Source: an uncultured Lentisphaerota bacterium
Lineage (GTDB): Bacteria > Verrucomicrobiota > Kiritimatiellia > CAIQIC01
DNA length: 64,000 bases
Direction of reading: 5' to 3'
NCBI GenBank assembly: GCA_903896925.1
Contig: CAITZM010000181.1
Location: forward strand, 118,918-182,917
Part shown: piece by piece, positions 26,301-33,541 of the stretch
How the letters are laid out: every line of letters starts with the position of its first letter
How positions within the stretch are numbered: position 1 is the first letter of the stretch
Notes under the pieces: generated by a model
Database searches by the model: none
What the model saw: the letters and a program-made list of their open reading frames with translations, nothing else
Told to the model about the DNA's origin: nothing
Made by a program: the position numbers and the translations under genes

Positions 26301-27231
26301 GGTGCAGGCTCTGGTGGATGGCGGCAACTTCAGCTTCAAGGTGGCGAAGCTGGCCGAGGGCGATGATCCCGCCTACGGCATCGTGAAAACGCTCACCGTC
26401 GCATACACCTCCAACGGCAAGGCGCTCACGGCGACCGGCACCGACAACGAAATGCTCAAGCTCGCCCGCAACATCGTCACACAACCCGCGGCGGCGGAAC
26501 TGCACGTCGGCAGCGGCGGCGCTCTCGTCGTCGAGGCCGCGCAGCCGGGCCACTACGAAATCACCACAGCCAGCGGCAAGAAATTGTCCGCGCAGGTGGA
26601 CGCCATCCCCGCGCCGCAGGCCATTTCCGGCCCGTGGGAGGTCGCCTTCGATCCGAAACGGGGCGGCCCCGCCAAGGTCACATTCGACAAGCTCTCCGAC
26701 TGGAGCCAGCGACCGGAGGACGGGATTAAATATTATTCAGGCACCGCCAGCTACCGGACCAAGTTCATGGTTGATGGAAAATGGTTGATGGCTAACGGAC
26801 AAGCACAGACTGTTTCTTCCCTCCGCCGGTCACCATCCACCATCCACCATGTTCTGCTCGATCTCGGCAAGGTGGCGGTGATGGCCGAGGTGAAGTTGAA
26901 CGGCAAGGATCTCGGTATTTTATGGAAGCCACCGTTCTGCGTGGACGTGACCGACGCGCTCCAGGACGGCGAAAATACGCTGGAGCTCAAGGTCGTCAAC
27001 CTGTGGATCAACCGCCTGATCGGCGACGAGCAACTGCCGGAGGACAGCGACCGCAACAAGAACGGCACGCTGAAGGCCTGGCCGCAATTTGTGCTCGATG
27101 AAAAACCCAGCCCGGCCGGCCGCTTCAGCTTCACCTCGCACCGGCTCTGGAAGAAAGCCGACCCGCTCGTCGAGTCCGGCCTGCTCGGGCCGGTGACGCT
27201 GCGGCCTGTAAAACTCGTTGAAGCCCGTTGA
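23314..27231 (+). CDS. Secreted GH106-type alpha-L-rhamnosidase with inserted beta-sandwich
   Basis: 1305 residues, signal peptide about 1-21. It opens with FAQPPPSARPWVYWFPLSGN and VGIGGVLYMETDQG, then NNDAGWCGSGGPWITP, matching the other GH106 protein. A jelly-roll domain resembling the N-terminal carbohydrate-binding domains of rhamnosidases (GAKWIWFNEG...INGKRV...LLKPGQNIIAV) is inserted at about 645-825. The C-terminus ends with DVTDALQDGENTLEL and NLWINRLIGDEQLPED. Residues about 1152-1179 derive from an 84-bp dispersed repeat. It lies 31 bases after the isomerase, so both are probably in one operon with GH29 downstream. Confidence 0.87.
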   Translation: MKTIICLLQAALGLVSTALAADELAQSFAQPPPSARPWVYWFPLSGNLSSNGITADLEAMARVGIGGVLYMETDQGTPKGPADFGGPLWRGLIKHATTEANRLGLEINMNNDAGWCGSGGPWITPALSMQKVVWSETEVIGPQRLERALPQPKATLEYYRDIALFAYPTPAEHFSIPLLSGKSSATRAEIAPRADYATVPPQAVVARDKLIDLTAKLGADGTLAWDVPAGKWTVLRIGHTTTGKDNHPAPEPGRGLESDKLSATATKVHFDGLMQKLIDDDGPLAGQTLVATHIDSWETHSQNWTATFRADFQRLRGYDPLPLLPVMTGRVVDSLEISERFLWDVRLTVHELLMQNYATCMRELAHRHGLRLSIEAYGDGPYDNLAYGGQADEPMAEFWSWNRFGAANSCTEMSSAAHVYGKKILGAEAFTATDKEKWQGHPANIKDLGDWAFCEGINRFVFHRYAAQPWLNCAPGISMGPWGLHYERTQTWWEQSKAWHAYLARCQYLLQQGLFVADLCFMEPEGSPLGFRSPVKSGHDRPGYNFDGCPTEVVLTRMSVKDGRLVLPDGMSYRMLVLPQVEVMSPQLLGKIKELVTAGATIVGAPPVKAPGLVGYPQSDAAVQQLAAELWGGGAAPAEPTERKIGRGKIIWGGEFRTPKAAPQELKPVANLTGAKWIWFNEGRPAQSAPPGQRYFRRVFTLDGPAQAATLTMTVDNVFECWINGKRVCDSQEYKNATVANVAKLLKPGQNIIAVLAENTTDAPNPAGLIGSLKINRGKQQQVIATDGQWEVAQHIADNWKTSAAAAKNWSAALELGPLGMQPWGDIVEPQSGANGGDPIPNIANVMPLLERAGVPPDFAFSSTDPTAGLRYIHKAIGDIDVYFVANKNQHDAEAVCSFRVTGKQPEIWRPDTGRTELAACYESKGGVTQLPLRFEPSGSLFVIFRPGAPACDPAVAFTRNGAPISAQDNGGKIEIQQATYGVPGDAAQTRDVKAKVQALVDGGNFSFKVAKLAEGDDPAYGIVKTLTVAYTSNGKALTATGTDNEMLKLARNIVTQPAAAELHVGSGGALVVEAAQPGHYEITTASGKKLSAQVDAIPAPQAISGPWEVAFDPKRGGPAKVTFDKLSDWSQRPEDGIKYYSGTASYRTKFMVDGKWLMANGQAQTVSSLRRSPSTIHHVLLDLGKVAVMAEVKLNGKDLGILWKPPFCVDVTDALQDGENTLELKVVNLWINRLIGDEQLPEDSDRNKNGTLKAWPQFVLDEKPSPAGRFSFTSHRLWKKADPLVESGLLGPVTLRPVKLVEAR
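26767..26850 (+). repeat. In-frame dispersed repeat inside GH106 gene (copy 2)
   Basis: 84 bp, a multiple of three, beginning ATGGTTGATGGAAAA and ending CCATCCACCATCCACCAT, an imperfect inverted repeat. It encodes MVDGKWLMANG...SPSTIHH between YRTKF and LDLGKV, a loop that is much shorter in ordinary GH106 proteins as I know them. Confidence 0.7.
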
Positions 27232-27381
27232 GGGCCGGCCACGGGCCATCCTCACCACCCACCGGGCGGATCCGTAAAATGAACTCCGGCGCGCTTTCGG
27301 CTTGCGCCGGCGCGCGATTCCCCTAGGCTCTCCGGCACGCTGGCGCGACGAAACGCTTCCGCGCCGGAAAAAAGGAATATT

Positions 27382-28863
27382 ATGAATACAACCATCAAGA
27401 TGGGGCTGACGATGGCGCTGCTGGCGGCGACACTGGGCGCAGGCGCGGAAGAAAAGAAAATCGAGGCGACGTGGGCGGCGCTGGACCAGCGGCCGTGCCC
27501 GCAGTGGTTCCTCGACGCCAAGTTCGGCGTGTTCATCCACTGGGGCGTCTACTCCGTGCCGGCGTGGGGCAAGGTCGGCGAGTACGCGGAATGGTACTGG
27601 AGCAAGATGGCCAACAAGAAGCCGGACAACGTCTGGTGGCAGTTCCACGTCAAGAATTACGGCGCGGATTTCGACTACAAGGATTTTGCGTCGCGCTTCA
27701 CGGCGGAGCTGTTCAACGCGGAGCAGTGGGCCGATTTGTTCGAGCGCGCCGGCGTCAAATATGTGGTGCCGACCTCGAAGCATCACGAGGGCTTTGCGCT
27801 CTGGCCGAGCGCCGAGGCCAGCAAGGCGTACGGCCGGCCGTGGAACGCGGTCGAGATCGGCCCGAAGCGGGACCTGATGGGCGAGCTGGCCAAGGCGACG
27901 CGCGCACACAACATGAAGTTCGGCTTCTATTACTCGCTCTATGAGTGGAACCACCCGCTGTGGAAAAGCGACAAACCGCGCTACGTCAGCGAGCACCTGT
28001 TCCCGCAGTTCAAGGACGTGGTGACACGCTATCAGCCGGCGCTCATCTTCAGCGACGGCGAGTGGGACATCACCTCCAAGGAGTGGCGCAGCGAGGAGTT
28101 GCTGGCGTGGCTGTTCAACGAGTCGCCGTGCAAGGACGAGGTCGTCATCAACGACCGCTGGGGCAAGGACTGCCGGCACAAGCACGGCGGCTACTGGACC
28201 ACCGAATACGCCGCGGGCCTCAAGGATGGCACGCATCCGTGGGAGGAGAGCCGCGGCATGGCCTTCTCCTACGGCCTCAACCGCGCCGAGCGCGTCGGCG
28301 ACTACAAGACCGGCCGCGAATTCATCATGGTGCTGGTGGACCTCGTCAGCCGCGGCGGCAACCTGCTGCTCGACATCGGCCCCGCGGCCGATGGCACCAT
28401 TCCGCCGCTGATGGAGCAGCGCCTGCTGGAGATCGGCGACTGGCTCAAGGTCAACGGCGAGGCGATCTACGGCTCGCGCGGCGCCGGCCGCACGTGCCAG
28501 TGGACCGGCGGCAACAAGCCCGAGCAGAAATTCGGCGAGTACATGGTCAAGTACAGCCTGATGGACCAGATCGGCCAGCAGCCGAAGAACGGCGTCGCGG
28601 TCAAGCAGGTGTTCTTCACCAAGCAGCCCGGCGCGCTCTATGCCATCACCGCCGGCTGGCCCGGCAAGCAGCTCGTGCTGCGCGACGTCAAGGTCCCGGC
28701 CGGCGCGGTCGTGACCCTGCTCGGCGTGCCCGGCGCGCTCCAGACCCAACTCGATGGCACCACGCTGACGATCACGACGCCCGACCTCGGGCCCGATGCC
28801 GCGCCGTGCCGTCACGCGTTCGCCTTCAAAATCACAGGCGCCGAAGCTTTGCCGGAGAAATGA
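27382..28863 (+). CDS. Secreted alpha-L-fucosidase, GH29
   Basis: 493 residues with signal peptide about 1-22 and AAAGGA before the ATG. Catalytic (beta/alpha)8 domain with FGVFIHWGVYSVPAW near residue 48, KHHEGFALWPS near 133, FYYSLYEW near 183, and the nucleophile Asp in LIFSDGEWD near 222, all diagnostic of GH29. A NLLLDIGPAADG motif near 330 follows, then a C-terminal beta-sandwich. It removes L-fucose from non-reducing ends of exported-substrate glycans in the periplasm or outside. It sits 150 bases after the second GH106 gene on the same strand; an inverted repeat follows at 28882-28926. Confidence 0.94.
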   Translation: MNTTIKMGLTMALLAATLGAGAEEKKIEATWAALDQRPCPQWFLDAKFGVFIHWGVYSVPAWGKVGEYAEWYWSKMANKKPDNVWWQFHVKNYGADFDYKDFASRFTAELFNAEQWADLFERAGVKYVVPTSKHHEGFALWPSAEASKAYGRPWNAVEIGPKRDLMGELAKATRAHNMKFGFYYSLYEWNHPLWKSDKPRYVSEHLFPQFKDVVTRYQPALIFSDGEWDITSKEWRSEELLAWLFNESPCKDEVVINDRWGKDCRHKHGGYWTTEYAAGLKDGTHPWEESRGMAFSYGLNRAERVGDYKTGREFIMVLVDLVSRGGNLLLDIGPAADGTIPPLMEQRLLEIGDWLKVNGEAIYGSRGAGRTCQWTGGNKPEQKFGEYMVKYSLMDQIGQQPKNGVAVKQVFFTKQPGALYAITAGWPGKQLVLRDVKVPAGAVVTLLGVPGALQTQLDGTTLTITTPDLGPDAAPCRHAFAFKITGAEALPEK

Positions 28864-28881
28864 CAGCGGAGAGCGCAACAA

Positions 28882-28926
28882 AAGCCAACGAAGGAAAAGA
28901 AGCAGCGTTGTTCCCTTCGTTGGCTT
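28882..28926. repeat. Inverted repeat with AACGAAG core (copy 1)
   Basis: AAGCCAACGAAGG (28882-28894) pairs perfectly with CCTTCGTTGGCTT (28914-28926) across a 19-base loop. It follows the GH29 gene by 18 bases. The AACGAAG/CTTCGTT core recurs in the inverted repeat at 61397-61461. Possible terminator or REP-like element. The rest of 28927-29073 shows nothing coding that I trust. Confidence 0.55.
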
Positions 28927-29073
28927 CGGTTCAAGATGTGCAGGGCTGGGAAAACTCCCGCTGCTGCGCGAGCCGCTGGACCGCTTCGAGCGCCGGCTCT
29001 TCGGCGCCGTCGTGACGAACAAGCCCCCGGCCCCGCCGCTCCAGCCCCCACCGTAGAACCGCGACACTGCGGC

Positions 29074-29613
29074 TCACTTCTCGATGCCGTTGGCCCAGAA
29101 GATTGAGGCCGACACTTTGATTGGATGCTTATTGGTCACGACATAGACCGCATGACCATCCATGAAAACCTCATTCAAGCCCTCGTTGTGCGTATATTGC
29201 AGCCCGGAGTTGGGGGATTTGTCGTCGGCATCACAGCACAGCACCGCGAGGGTAGCATCGGCAACAATGGACTGGCTCAGACCCGACCAGAGGTTGTCGT
29301 TGAAGACATAGCTGATGGTATTGGTCCCGACGTTGGGCGCGGAAGGACAGCTGAACACATCACGGATGTACTTCACATGCGGCATCAGCGCCTCGACGCG
29401 GGCCGTATCCAAGGCAATGGGGAACCGGGTCGGATTCTCGGCAAAGAGCCCAAGGCTGGCCAGATGGATCTGCTTGAGGTTGCTCTGGCACTTGACGCGG
29501 TAGGACTTCTCCTTGGCGGAACCGACCACCGGCACGATCAAGGCGACCAGGATGCCGATGATCGCGATCACCACGAGCAGTTCGATCAGCGTAAAGGCCC
29601 GTTTGATGTTCAT
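29074..29613 (-). CDS. Type II/IV pseudopilin-like protein with H-x-DG C-terminus
   Basis: 179 residues. N-terminal prepilin signal MNIKRA-FTLIELLVVIAIIG with Glu at +5 of the mature form; the residue before the cut is Ala instead of the usual Gly. The hydrophobic helix is followed by KCQSNLKQIHLASLGLF and a C-terminal THNEGLNEVFMDGHAV, the H...F-x-DGH pattern of the DUF1559-like pseudopilins that are abundant in PVC bacteria. Such proteins are usually encoded singly, away from secretion operons, as here. It should be processed by prepilin peptidase and sit in a pseudopilus or outer envelope; its role is unknown. Confidence 0.87.
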   Translation of the reverse strand: MNIKRAFTLIELLVVIAIIGILVALIVPVVGSAKEKSYRVKCQSNLKQIHLASLGLFAENPTRFPIALDTARVEALMPHVKYIRDVFSCPSAPNVGTNTISYVFNDNLWSGLSQSIVADATLAVLCCDADDKSPNSGLQYTHNEGLNEVFMDGHAVYVVTNKHPIKVSASIFWANGIEK

Positions 29614-29762
29614 GGGTTATTCTCCGTCAGCGGCGCAAAGCTTCCCGCATCCGCCGCCGGAAAGCAAGTCCGCGCCGGCCGCGGGAAAAAGCTCGAAAAA
29701 AAGGCCAAACCTTGGAGAATGCCGCCGCGCAGCCCGTCTGGCCGCGAAAACCCGGAAAACTT

Positions 29763-30734
29763 ATGGATTACGCCACAAAAGCCCGCGAGGTGATCGACAT
29801 CGAAGTGGCCGGCCTGCTGAAGCTGCGCGACAGCCTGGATGGCGGCTTCTCGCGCGCCATCGAGATCATCCTGGAGCGGCTGAAGCAGCGCGGCAAGATC
29901 ATCGTCACCGGCGTCGGCAAGAACGCGCCGATCGGCCAGAAGATCGCGGCGACGCTGACCAGCACGGGCTGCCCGGCCGTCTTCCTGCACCCTTCCGACG
30001 CGATGCACGGCGACCTCGGACTGGTGACGACCGGCGACGTGATGCTGGCGCTGAGCTACTCCGGTGCGTCCGAGGAGATGCTCACCTTGATCCAGGCGAT
30101 CAAACGCCAGGATGTGCCGATCATCGCCCTCACCGGCGAGCCGGACAGCGCGCTGGGCCGCGCGGCCGACGTGATCATCGCGGTGACGGTCGAGCGCGAG
30201 GCCGGCGCCTTCAACCTGGCGCCGACGACGAGCACGACCGCGACGCTCGTGGCCGGCGACGCGCTCGCGATGGTGCTGCTGGACGCGCGCGGCTTCAAGC
30301 GCGAGGACTACGCCAAGCTCCACCCGGGCGGCGCCATCGGCCGCACCCTGCTGCTGCACGTCGCCGACATCATGCGCACCGGCGAGCGGCTGGCCAAGGT
30401 GCAGGGCGACCGGCGCGTGCGCGATGCCGTGCTGGCGATGACCAGCGCCCGGGCCGGCGCCGTCGCCGTGGTGGATGCCGAAAACACGGTGGTGGGGATC
30501 TTCACCGATGGCGACCTGCGGCGGCACCTGAACGACGGCCCGCCGCTGGCGGAGATGACCGTGGCGCAGGTAATGACGCCGCACCCGATCAGCCTGCGCG
30601 CGGACCAGCTGGCGGTGGAAGTGCTGGCGGTGTACGAAAAACACAACATCGACGATCTGGTGGTCGTGGACGAGTGCGGGAAGCTCGCCGGCATGGTGGA
30701 TATTCAGGACCTGCCCAAGTTCAAAATTTTCTGA
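29763..30734 (+). CDS. kpsF: Arabinose-5-phosphate isomerase (KpsF/GutQ/KdsD family)
   Basis: 323 residues from ATG 29763. SIS domain at about 30-170 with GVGKNAPIGQKIAATL near 51 and LSYSGASEEM near 98, then two CBS domains (HVADIMRTGERLAKV..., QVMTPHPISLRADQLA...). This is the complete KpsF/KdsD architecture, which converts ribulose-5-phosphate to arabinose-5-phosphate, the first step to the KDO of lipopolysaccharide. The 323-residue length is standard. A degenerate CCAAACCTTGG palindrome at 29705-29715 lies upstream. It is 73 bases before the PpiD-like gene. Confidence 0.93.
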   Translation: MDYATKAREVIDIEVAGLLKLRDSLDGGFSRAIEIILERLKQRGKIIVTGVGKNAPIGQKIAATLTSTGCPAVFLHPSDAMHGDLGLVTTGDVMLALSYSGASEEMLTLIQAIKRQDVPIIALTGEPDSALGRAADVIIAVTVEREAGAFNLAPTTSTTATLVAGDALAMVLLDARGFKREDYAKLHPGGAIGRTLLLHVADIMRTGERLAKVQGDRRVRDAVLAMTSARAGAVAVVDAENTVVGIFTDGDLRRHLNDGPPLAEMTVAQVMTPHPISLRADQLAVEVLAVYEKHNIDDLVVVDECGKLAGMVDIQDLPKFKIF

Positions 30735-30747
30735 TCACACTCCTGTA

Positions 30748-30776
30748 TTGACCGGCGCGCCGGCTCTGGTTATTGT
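30748..30776 (+). promoter_or_regulatory. Promoter of the PpiD-like/deoC unit
   Basis: TTGACC (30748-30753), 17 bases, TATTGT (30771-30776). Transcription would start near 30783, leaving a short leader with AAGGGA before the ATG at 30808, unlike the leaderless promoters elsewhere here. Confidence 0.55.
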
Positions 30777-30807
30777 GCCGCGCTCATTTGCATGGAAGGG
30801 AACCAAT

Positions 30808-32586
30808 ATGGCGATGCTGATTTCCAAGTTTCACCGGTTGATCCAGTCGCGGCTGCTGTGGGGCGCGTTTCTGGTGGTCATCGTGTTCAGTTTTGTGATC
30901 TGGGGCACGAAAATGCCCGGCGCGGCGCGCGAGGAGCGCGAGAACCGCGCCGAGGGGATGCTGAACGGCCAGCCGGTCACGCCGGAAGATTTCCGGAAGG
31001 CCTACTTCAACAGCCGCATGGCCATCGGCCTGATGTTGAACCGCATGCCGCCGCCCTCCGCGGAACTCGAAAAGGAGCTGCGTCACACCACGTGGCAGCG
31101 CCTCGCCGCCGAGCGCCAGGCGCGCGCCCTCGGCCTGCCGGCGACGACCGACGCCGAGGTCCGCGGCGCCATCGAGGGCCAGCCGGTCTTCCAGCAGGAG
31201 GGCCGCTTTGAAGCGGGCCGCTTCGCGATGTTTGTGCGCAACACCCTCGGCGAGCTCGGCTTCAACGAGCTGCAGTTCGAGGATTATCTCCGCGAGGAAA
31301 TCCTGCTGGAGAAGCTGCGCCAGGCGGTGTCCGGCACGCTGCTGGTCGCGCCCAGCGAGCTGCAGCAGGCGGTCTCCTCGTTCAGCGACCTGTTCCGGCT
31401 GGACTACGCCAGCATCCCGGCCAACACGAACGCCGGCGCGCGCATCACCCTCAAGGAGGCGCAAGCGCTGTTCGACCGCGACCCGAAGGCCTTCACGGTC
31501 CCGGAGAAGGTCCGCGTCAGCTACGTCGAGCTGCCCTATGCGAACTTCACGGCCAGCGCCACCTCCAGCGTGGAGGAGGCCATGAACTTCTACAACGAGC
31601 ACATGGAGCGCTTCACCCAGCTCGTGAGCGTGACCAACCCGCCGCCGTTCGGCGCGACCAACGCGGCGCCGGTCATCAGCAAACAGCAGGAGCGCCTGCC
31701 GTTCGATCAGGTCAAGACCAACATCTTCGCGGCCCTCAAGCAGGAAGCCGCCCGCACGCACGCCGCGGATCTTGCCGACGAATTCGCCGCCGCCCTCGCG
31801 CCGGACAAACACGGCAAATGCATCGACTTCGCGACGGCCGCGAACAAACGCAGCCTGCCGGTCCGCACCGCCGGGCCCTTCGCAGCCGGCGAGCCGGTCG
31901 CCGGCCTGGAGGATGTGACCACGTTCAACCGCACCGCCTTCTCGCTCTCCACCAACAGCGACGAGCGTTTCAGCGTCGGCATCCGCGGCGCCACGGGCGT
32001 CTACGTGCTCTACCTGGACGCGCGCCTGCCGGCCCATGTGCCCGCGTTTGCCGCGGTCGCCCAGGATGCGCTCGAAGCCGCGCGCTCCGAGGCCTGCACG
32101 AAGGCCCAGGAGGCCAAGGCGAATCAGGTGCGCGAGGCCATCGCCAAGGCGCCGCCCGCGGCGCCCCTCGCCGGCATCGTCCAGCCCTTCGGCGTGGCCA
32201 GCATGGCGCTGACCGGCACGGTCATGAGCGCCCGCACGAACGCCAATGAAAACGCCGAGGTCCTGCTGCGCGCCGCGCTCTTGCACAACGTGGGCGAGGT
32301 CTGCGACGTACAGCGCGGCAACGATGGCAGCCTGCTCGTCGCGCGCGTCACGGAGCGCAAGGTCGCCGACGAAGCGGCCCTCAAGCCGCTCCGGCCGCAG
32401 ATCCTGACCTATATCCACCGCCAGCAGCTGCGCTCGCTGGACGAATCCTTCTCCGCCTACCTGCTCCAGGGCGGCAGGCTGGTGGATCACCGCGCGCGCA
32501 ACATCGCCGAGTCGGAAAACGAGACGTCCGCCAAGAAGCCGCGGAATGCGTCCAATCCGAACGCTGTGCCGGCTGACATCTATTGA
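30808..32586 (+). CDS. PpiD/SurA-like membrane-anchored periplasmic chaperone
   Basis: 592 residues, start at 30808 with AAGGGA upstream. A single membrane helix (LLWGAFLVVIVFSFVIWGT) at about 15-33 anchors a large periplasmic part. The sequence after the helix (GMLNGQPVTPEDFRKAY, then helical segments with EEILLEKLRQAVSG) matches SurA_N-type folding-factor domains as in PpiD. The parvulin-like prolyl isomerase core is weak or degenerate. It likely assists folding of exported and outer-membrane proteins. The stop is 7 bases before the deoC start, so both are on one message. Confidence 0.78.
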   Translation: MAMLISKFHRLIQSRLLWGAFLVVIVFSFVIWGTKMPGAAREERENRAEGMLNGQPVTPEDFRKAYFNSRMAIGLMLNRMPPPSAELEKELRHTTWQRLAAERQARALGLPATTDAEVRGAIEGQPVFQQEGRFEAGRFAMFVRNTLGELGFNELQFEDYLREEILLEKLRQAVSGTLLVAPSELQQAVSSFSDLFRLDYASIPANTNAGARITLKEAQALFDRDPKAFTVPEKVRVSYVELPYANFTASATSSVEEAMNFYNEHMERFTQLVSVTNPPPFGATNAAPVISKQQERLPFDQVKTNIFAALKQEAARTHAADLADEFAAALAPDKHGKCIDFATAANKRSLPVRTAGPFAAGEPVAGLEDVTTFNRTAFSLSTNSDERFSVGIRGATGVYVLYLDARLPAHVPAFAAVAQDALEAARSEACTKAQEAKANQVREAIAKAPPAAPLAGIVQPFGVASMALTGTVMSARTNANENAEVLLRAALLHNVGEVCDVQRGNDGSLLVARVTERKVADEAALKPLRPQILTYIHRQQLRSLDESFSAYLLQGGRLVDHRARNIAESENETSAKKPRNASNPNAVPADIY

Positions 32587-32593
32587 GCGAGGC

Positions 32594-33274
32594 ATGCTCG
32601 CGCCCGCCCAGCTTGCCGGCCTGATCGACCATACGCTGCTCAAGCCCGAAGCCACGGCGGCGGACATCAGCCGCCTGTGCCGGGAAGCCCGCGAACACGC
32701 CTTCTGTTCCGTCTGTATCAACCCCGTGTGGGTCGCGCTTGCCGCCGCCGAGCTGCGCGGCTCGCCGGTCAAGGTCTGTACCGTCATCGGCTTCCCGCTG
32801 GGCGCAACGCTCACCGCCGTCAAGGCCGCCGAAACCGCGCGCGTCATCGCGCTGGGGGCCCAGGAAGCGGACATGGTCCTGAACGTCGGGGCGCTCAAGG
32901 GCGGCCAGCGTGACGCCGTACGCGACGACCTCGCCGCCGTGACCGCCCTCTGCCGCGCGCACCACGTCGTCAGCAAGGTGATCTTCGAAACCTGCCTGCT
33001 GACGCGCGAGGAAAAAATCCTCGCCTGCCAGCTCTGCATCGAGACCGGCGCCCACTTCGTCAAAACCTCGACCGGCTTCAGCGCCGGCGGCGCGACGGCC
33101 GAAGACCTCCGGCTGATGTCCGCGCAGGTCAAGGCGGCCGGCCTCGGAGTCAAGGCCTCCGGCGGCATCAGGACGCTGGCTGATGCACTCGCCATGCTCG
33201 ACGCCGGTGCGACACGCCTCGGCGTCTCGGCCGGCCTCAAGATTCTGGCCGAAGCCCGCGCCGCCGCCGCATAA
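32594..33274 (+). CDS. deoC: Deoxyribose-phosphate aldolase
   Basis: 226 residues. Opens with LIDHTLLKPEAT, then VCTVIGFPLGA, EADMVLNVGALK, the Schiff-base Lys region KVIFETCLL and FVKTSTGFSAGGAT, and GVKASGGIRT, the standard DeoC motif order of the class I aldolase barrel. It cleaves 2-deoxyribose-5-phosphate into acetaldehyde and glyceraldehyde-3-phosphate. ATG 32594 has GAGCGAGG close upstream. Coupled to the PpiD-like gene. Confidence 0.95.
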   Translation: MLAPAQLAGLIDHTLLKPEATAADISRLCREAREHAFCSVCINPVWVALAAAELRGSPVKVCTVIGFPLGATLTAVKAAETARVIALGAQEADMVLNVGALKGGQRDAVRDDLAAVTALCRAHHVVSKVIFETCLLTREEKILACQLCIETGAHFVKTSTGFSAGGATAEDLRLMSAQVKAAGLGVKASGGIRTLADALAMLDAGATRLGVSAGLKILAEARAAAA

Positions 33275-33315
33275 CGGACCCATCCTTGGCAGGTCGCCAC
33301 CCGGCCGACATCACC

Positions 33316-33345
33316 CCATCGCACACTTGCACAAGTATGCGATGG
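33316..33345. terminator. Palindrome after deoC
   Basis: CCATCGCACACTTG (33316-33329), CA, CAAGTATGCGATGG (33332-33345): 13 of 14 positions pair. It lies 41 bases past the deoC stop and about 200 bases before the sulfatase start, without a T-run. Terminator or operator. The remaining 33346-33541 shows only a weak TTGACG-type -35 at 33482. Confidence 0.5.
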
Positions 33346-33541
33346 CAACGGGCTGATTTGCAGGATTATCGGGGTTTCCCGGGAAGCTGGGAACGCGGGC
33401 CGGGGCAGCACACCGGTCGCTGCGGGCTGGAGGTGACACCTGAAACCAGCTGGAATTCCAGCCGGCAACGCTTTCCCATGATTGACGGCGCACGCCACAG
33501 ACCGCATCATGCCATGCAAACAGCAGATCAAAGGACAGCCC

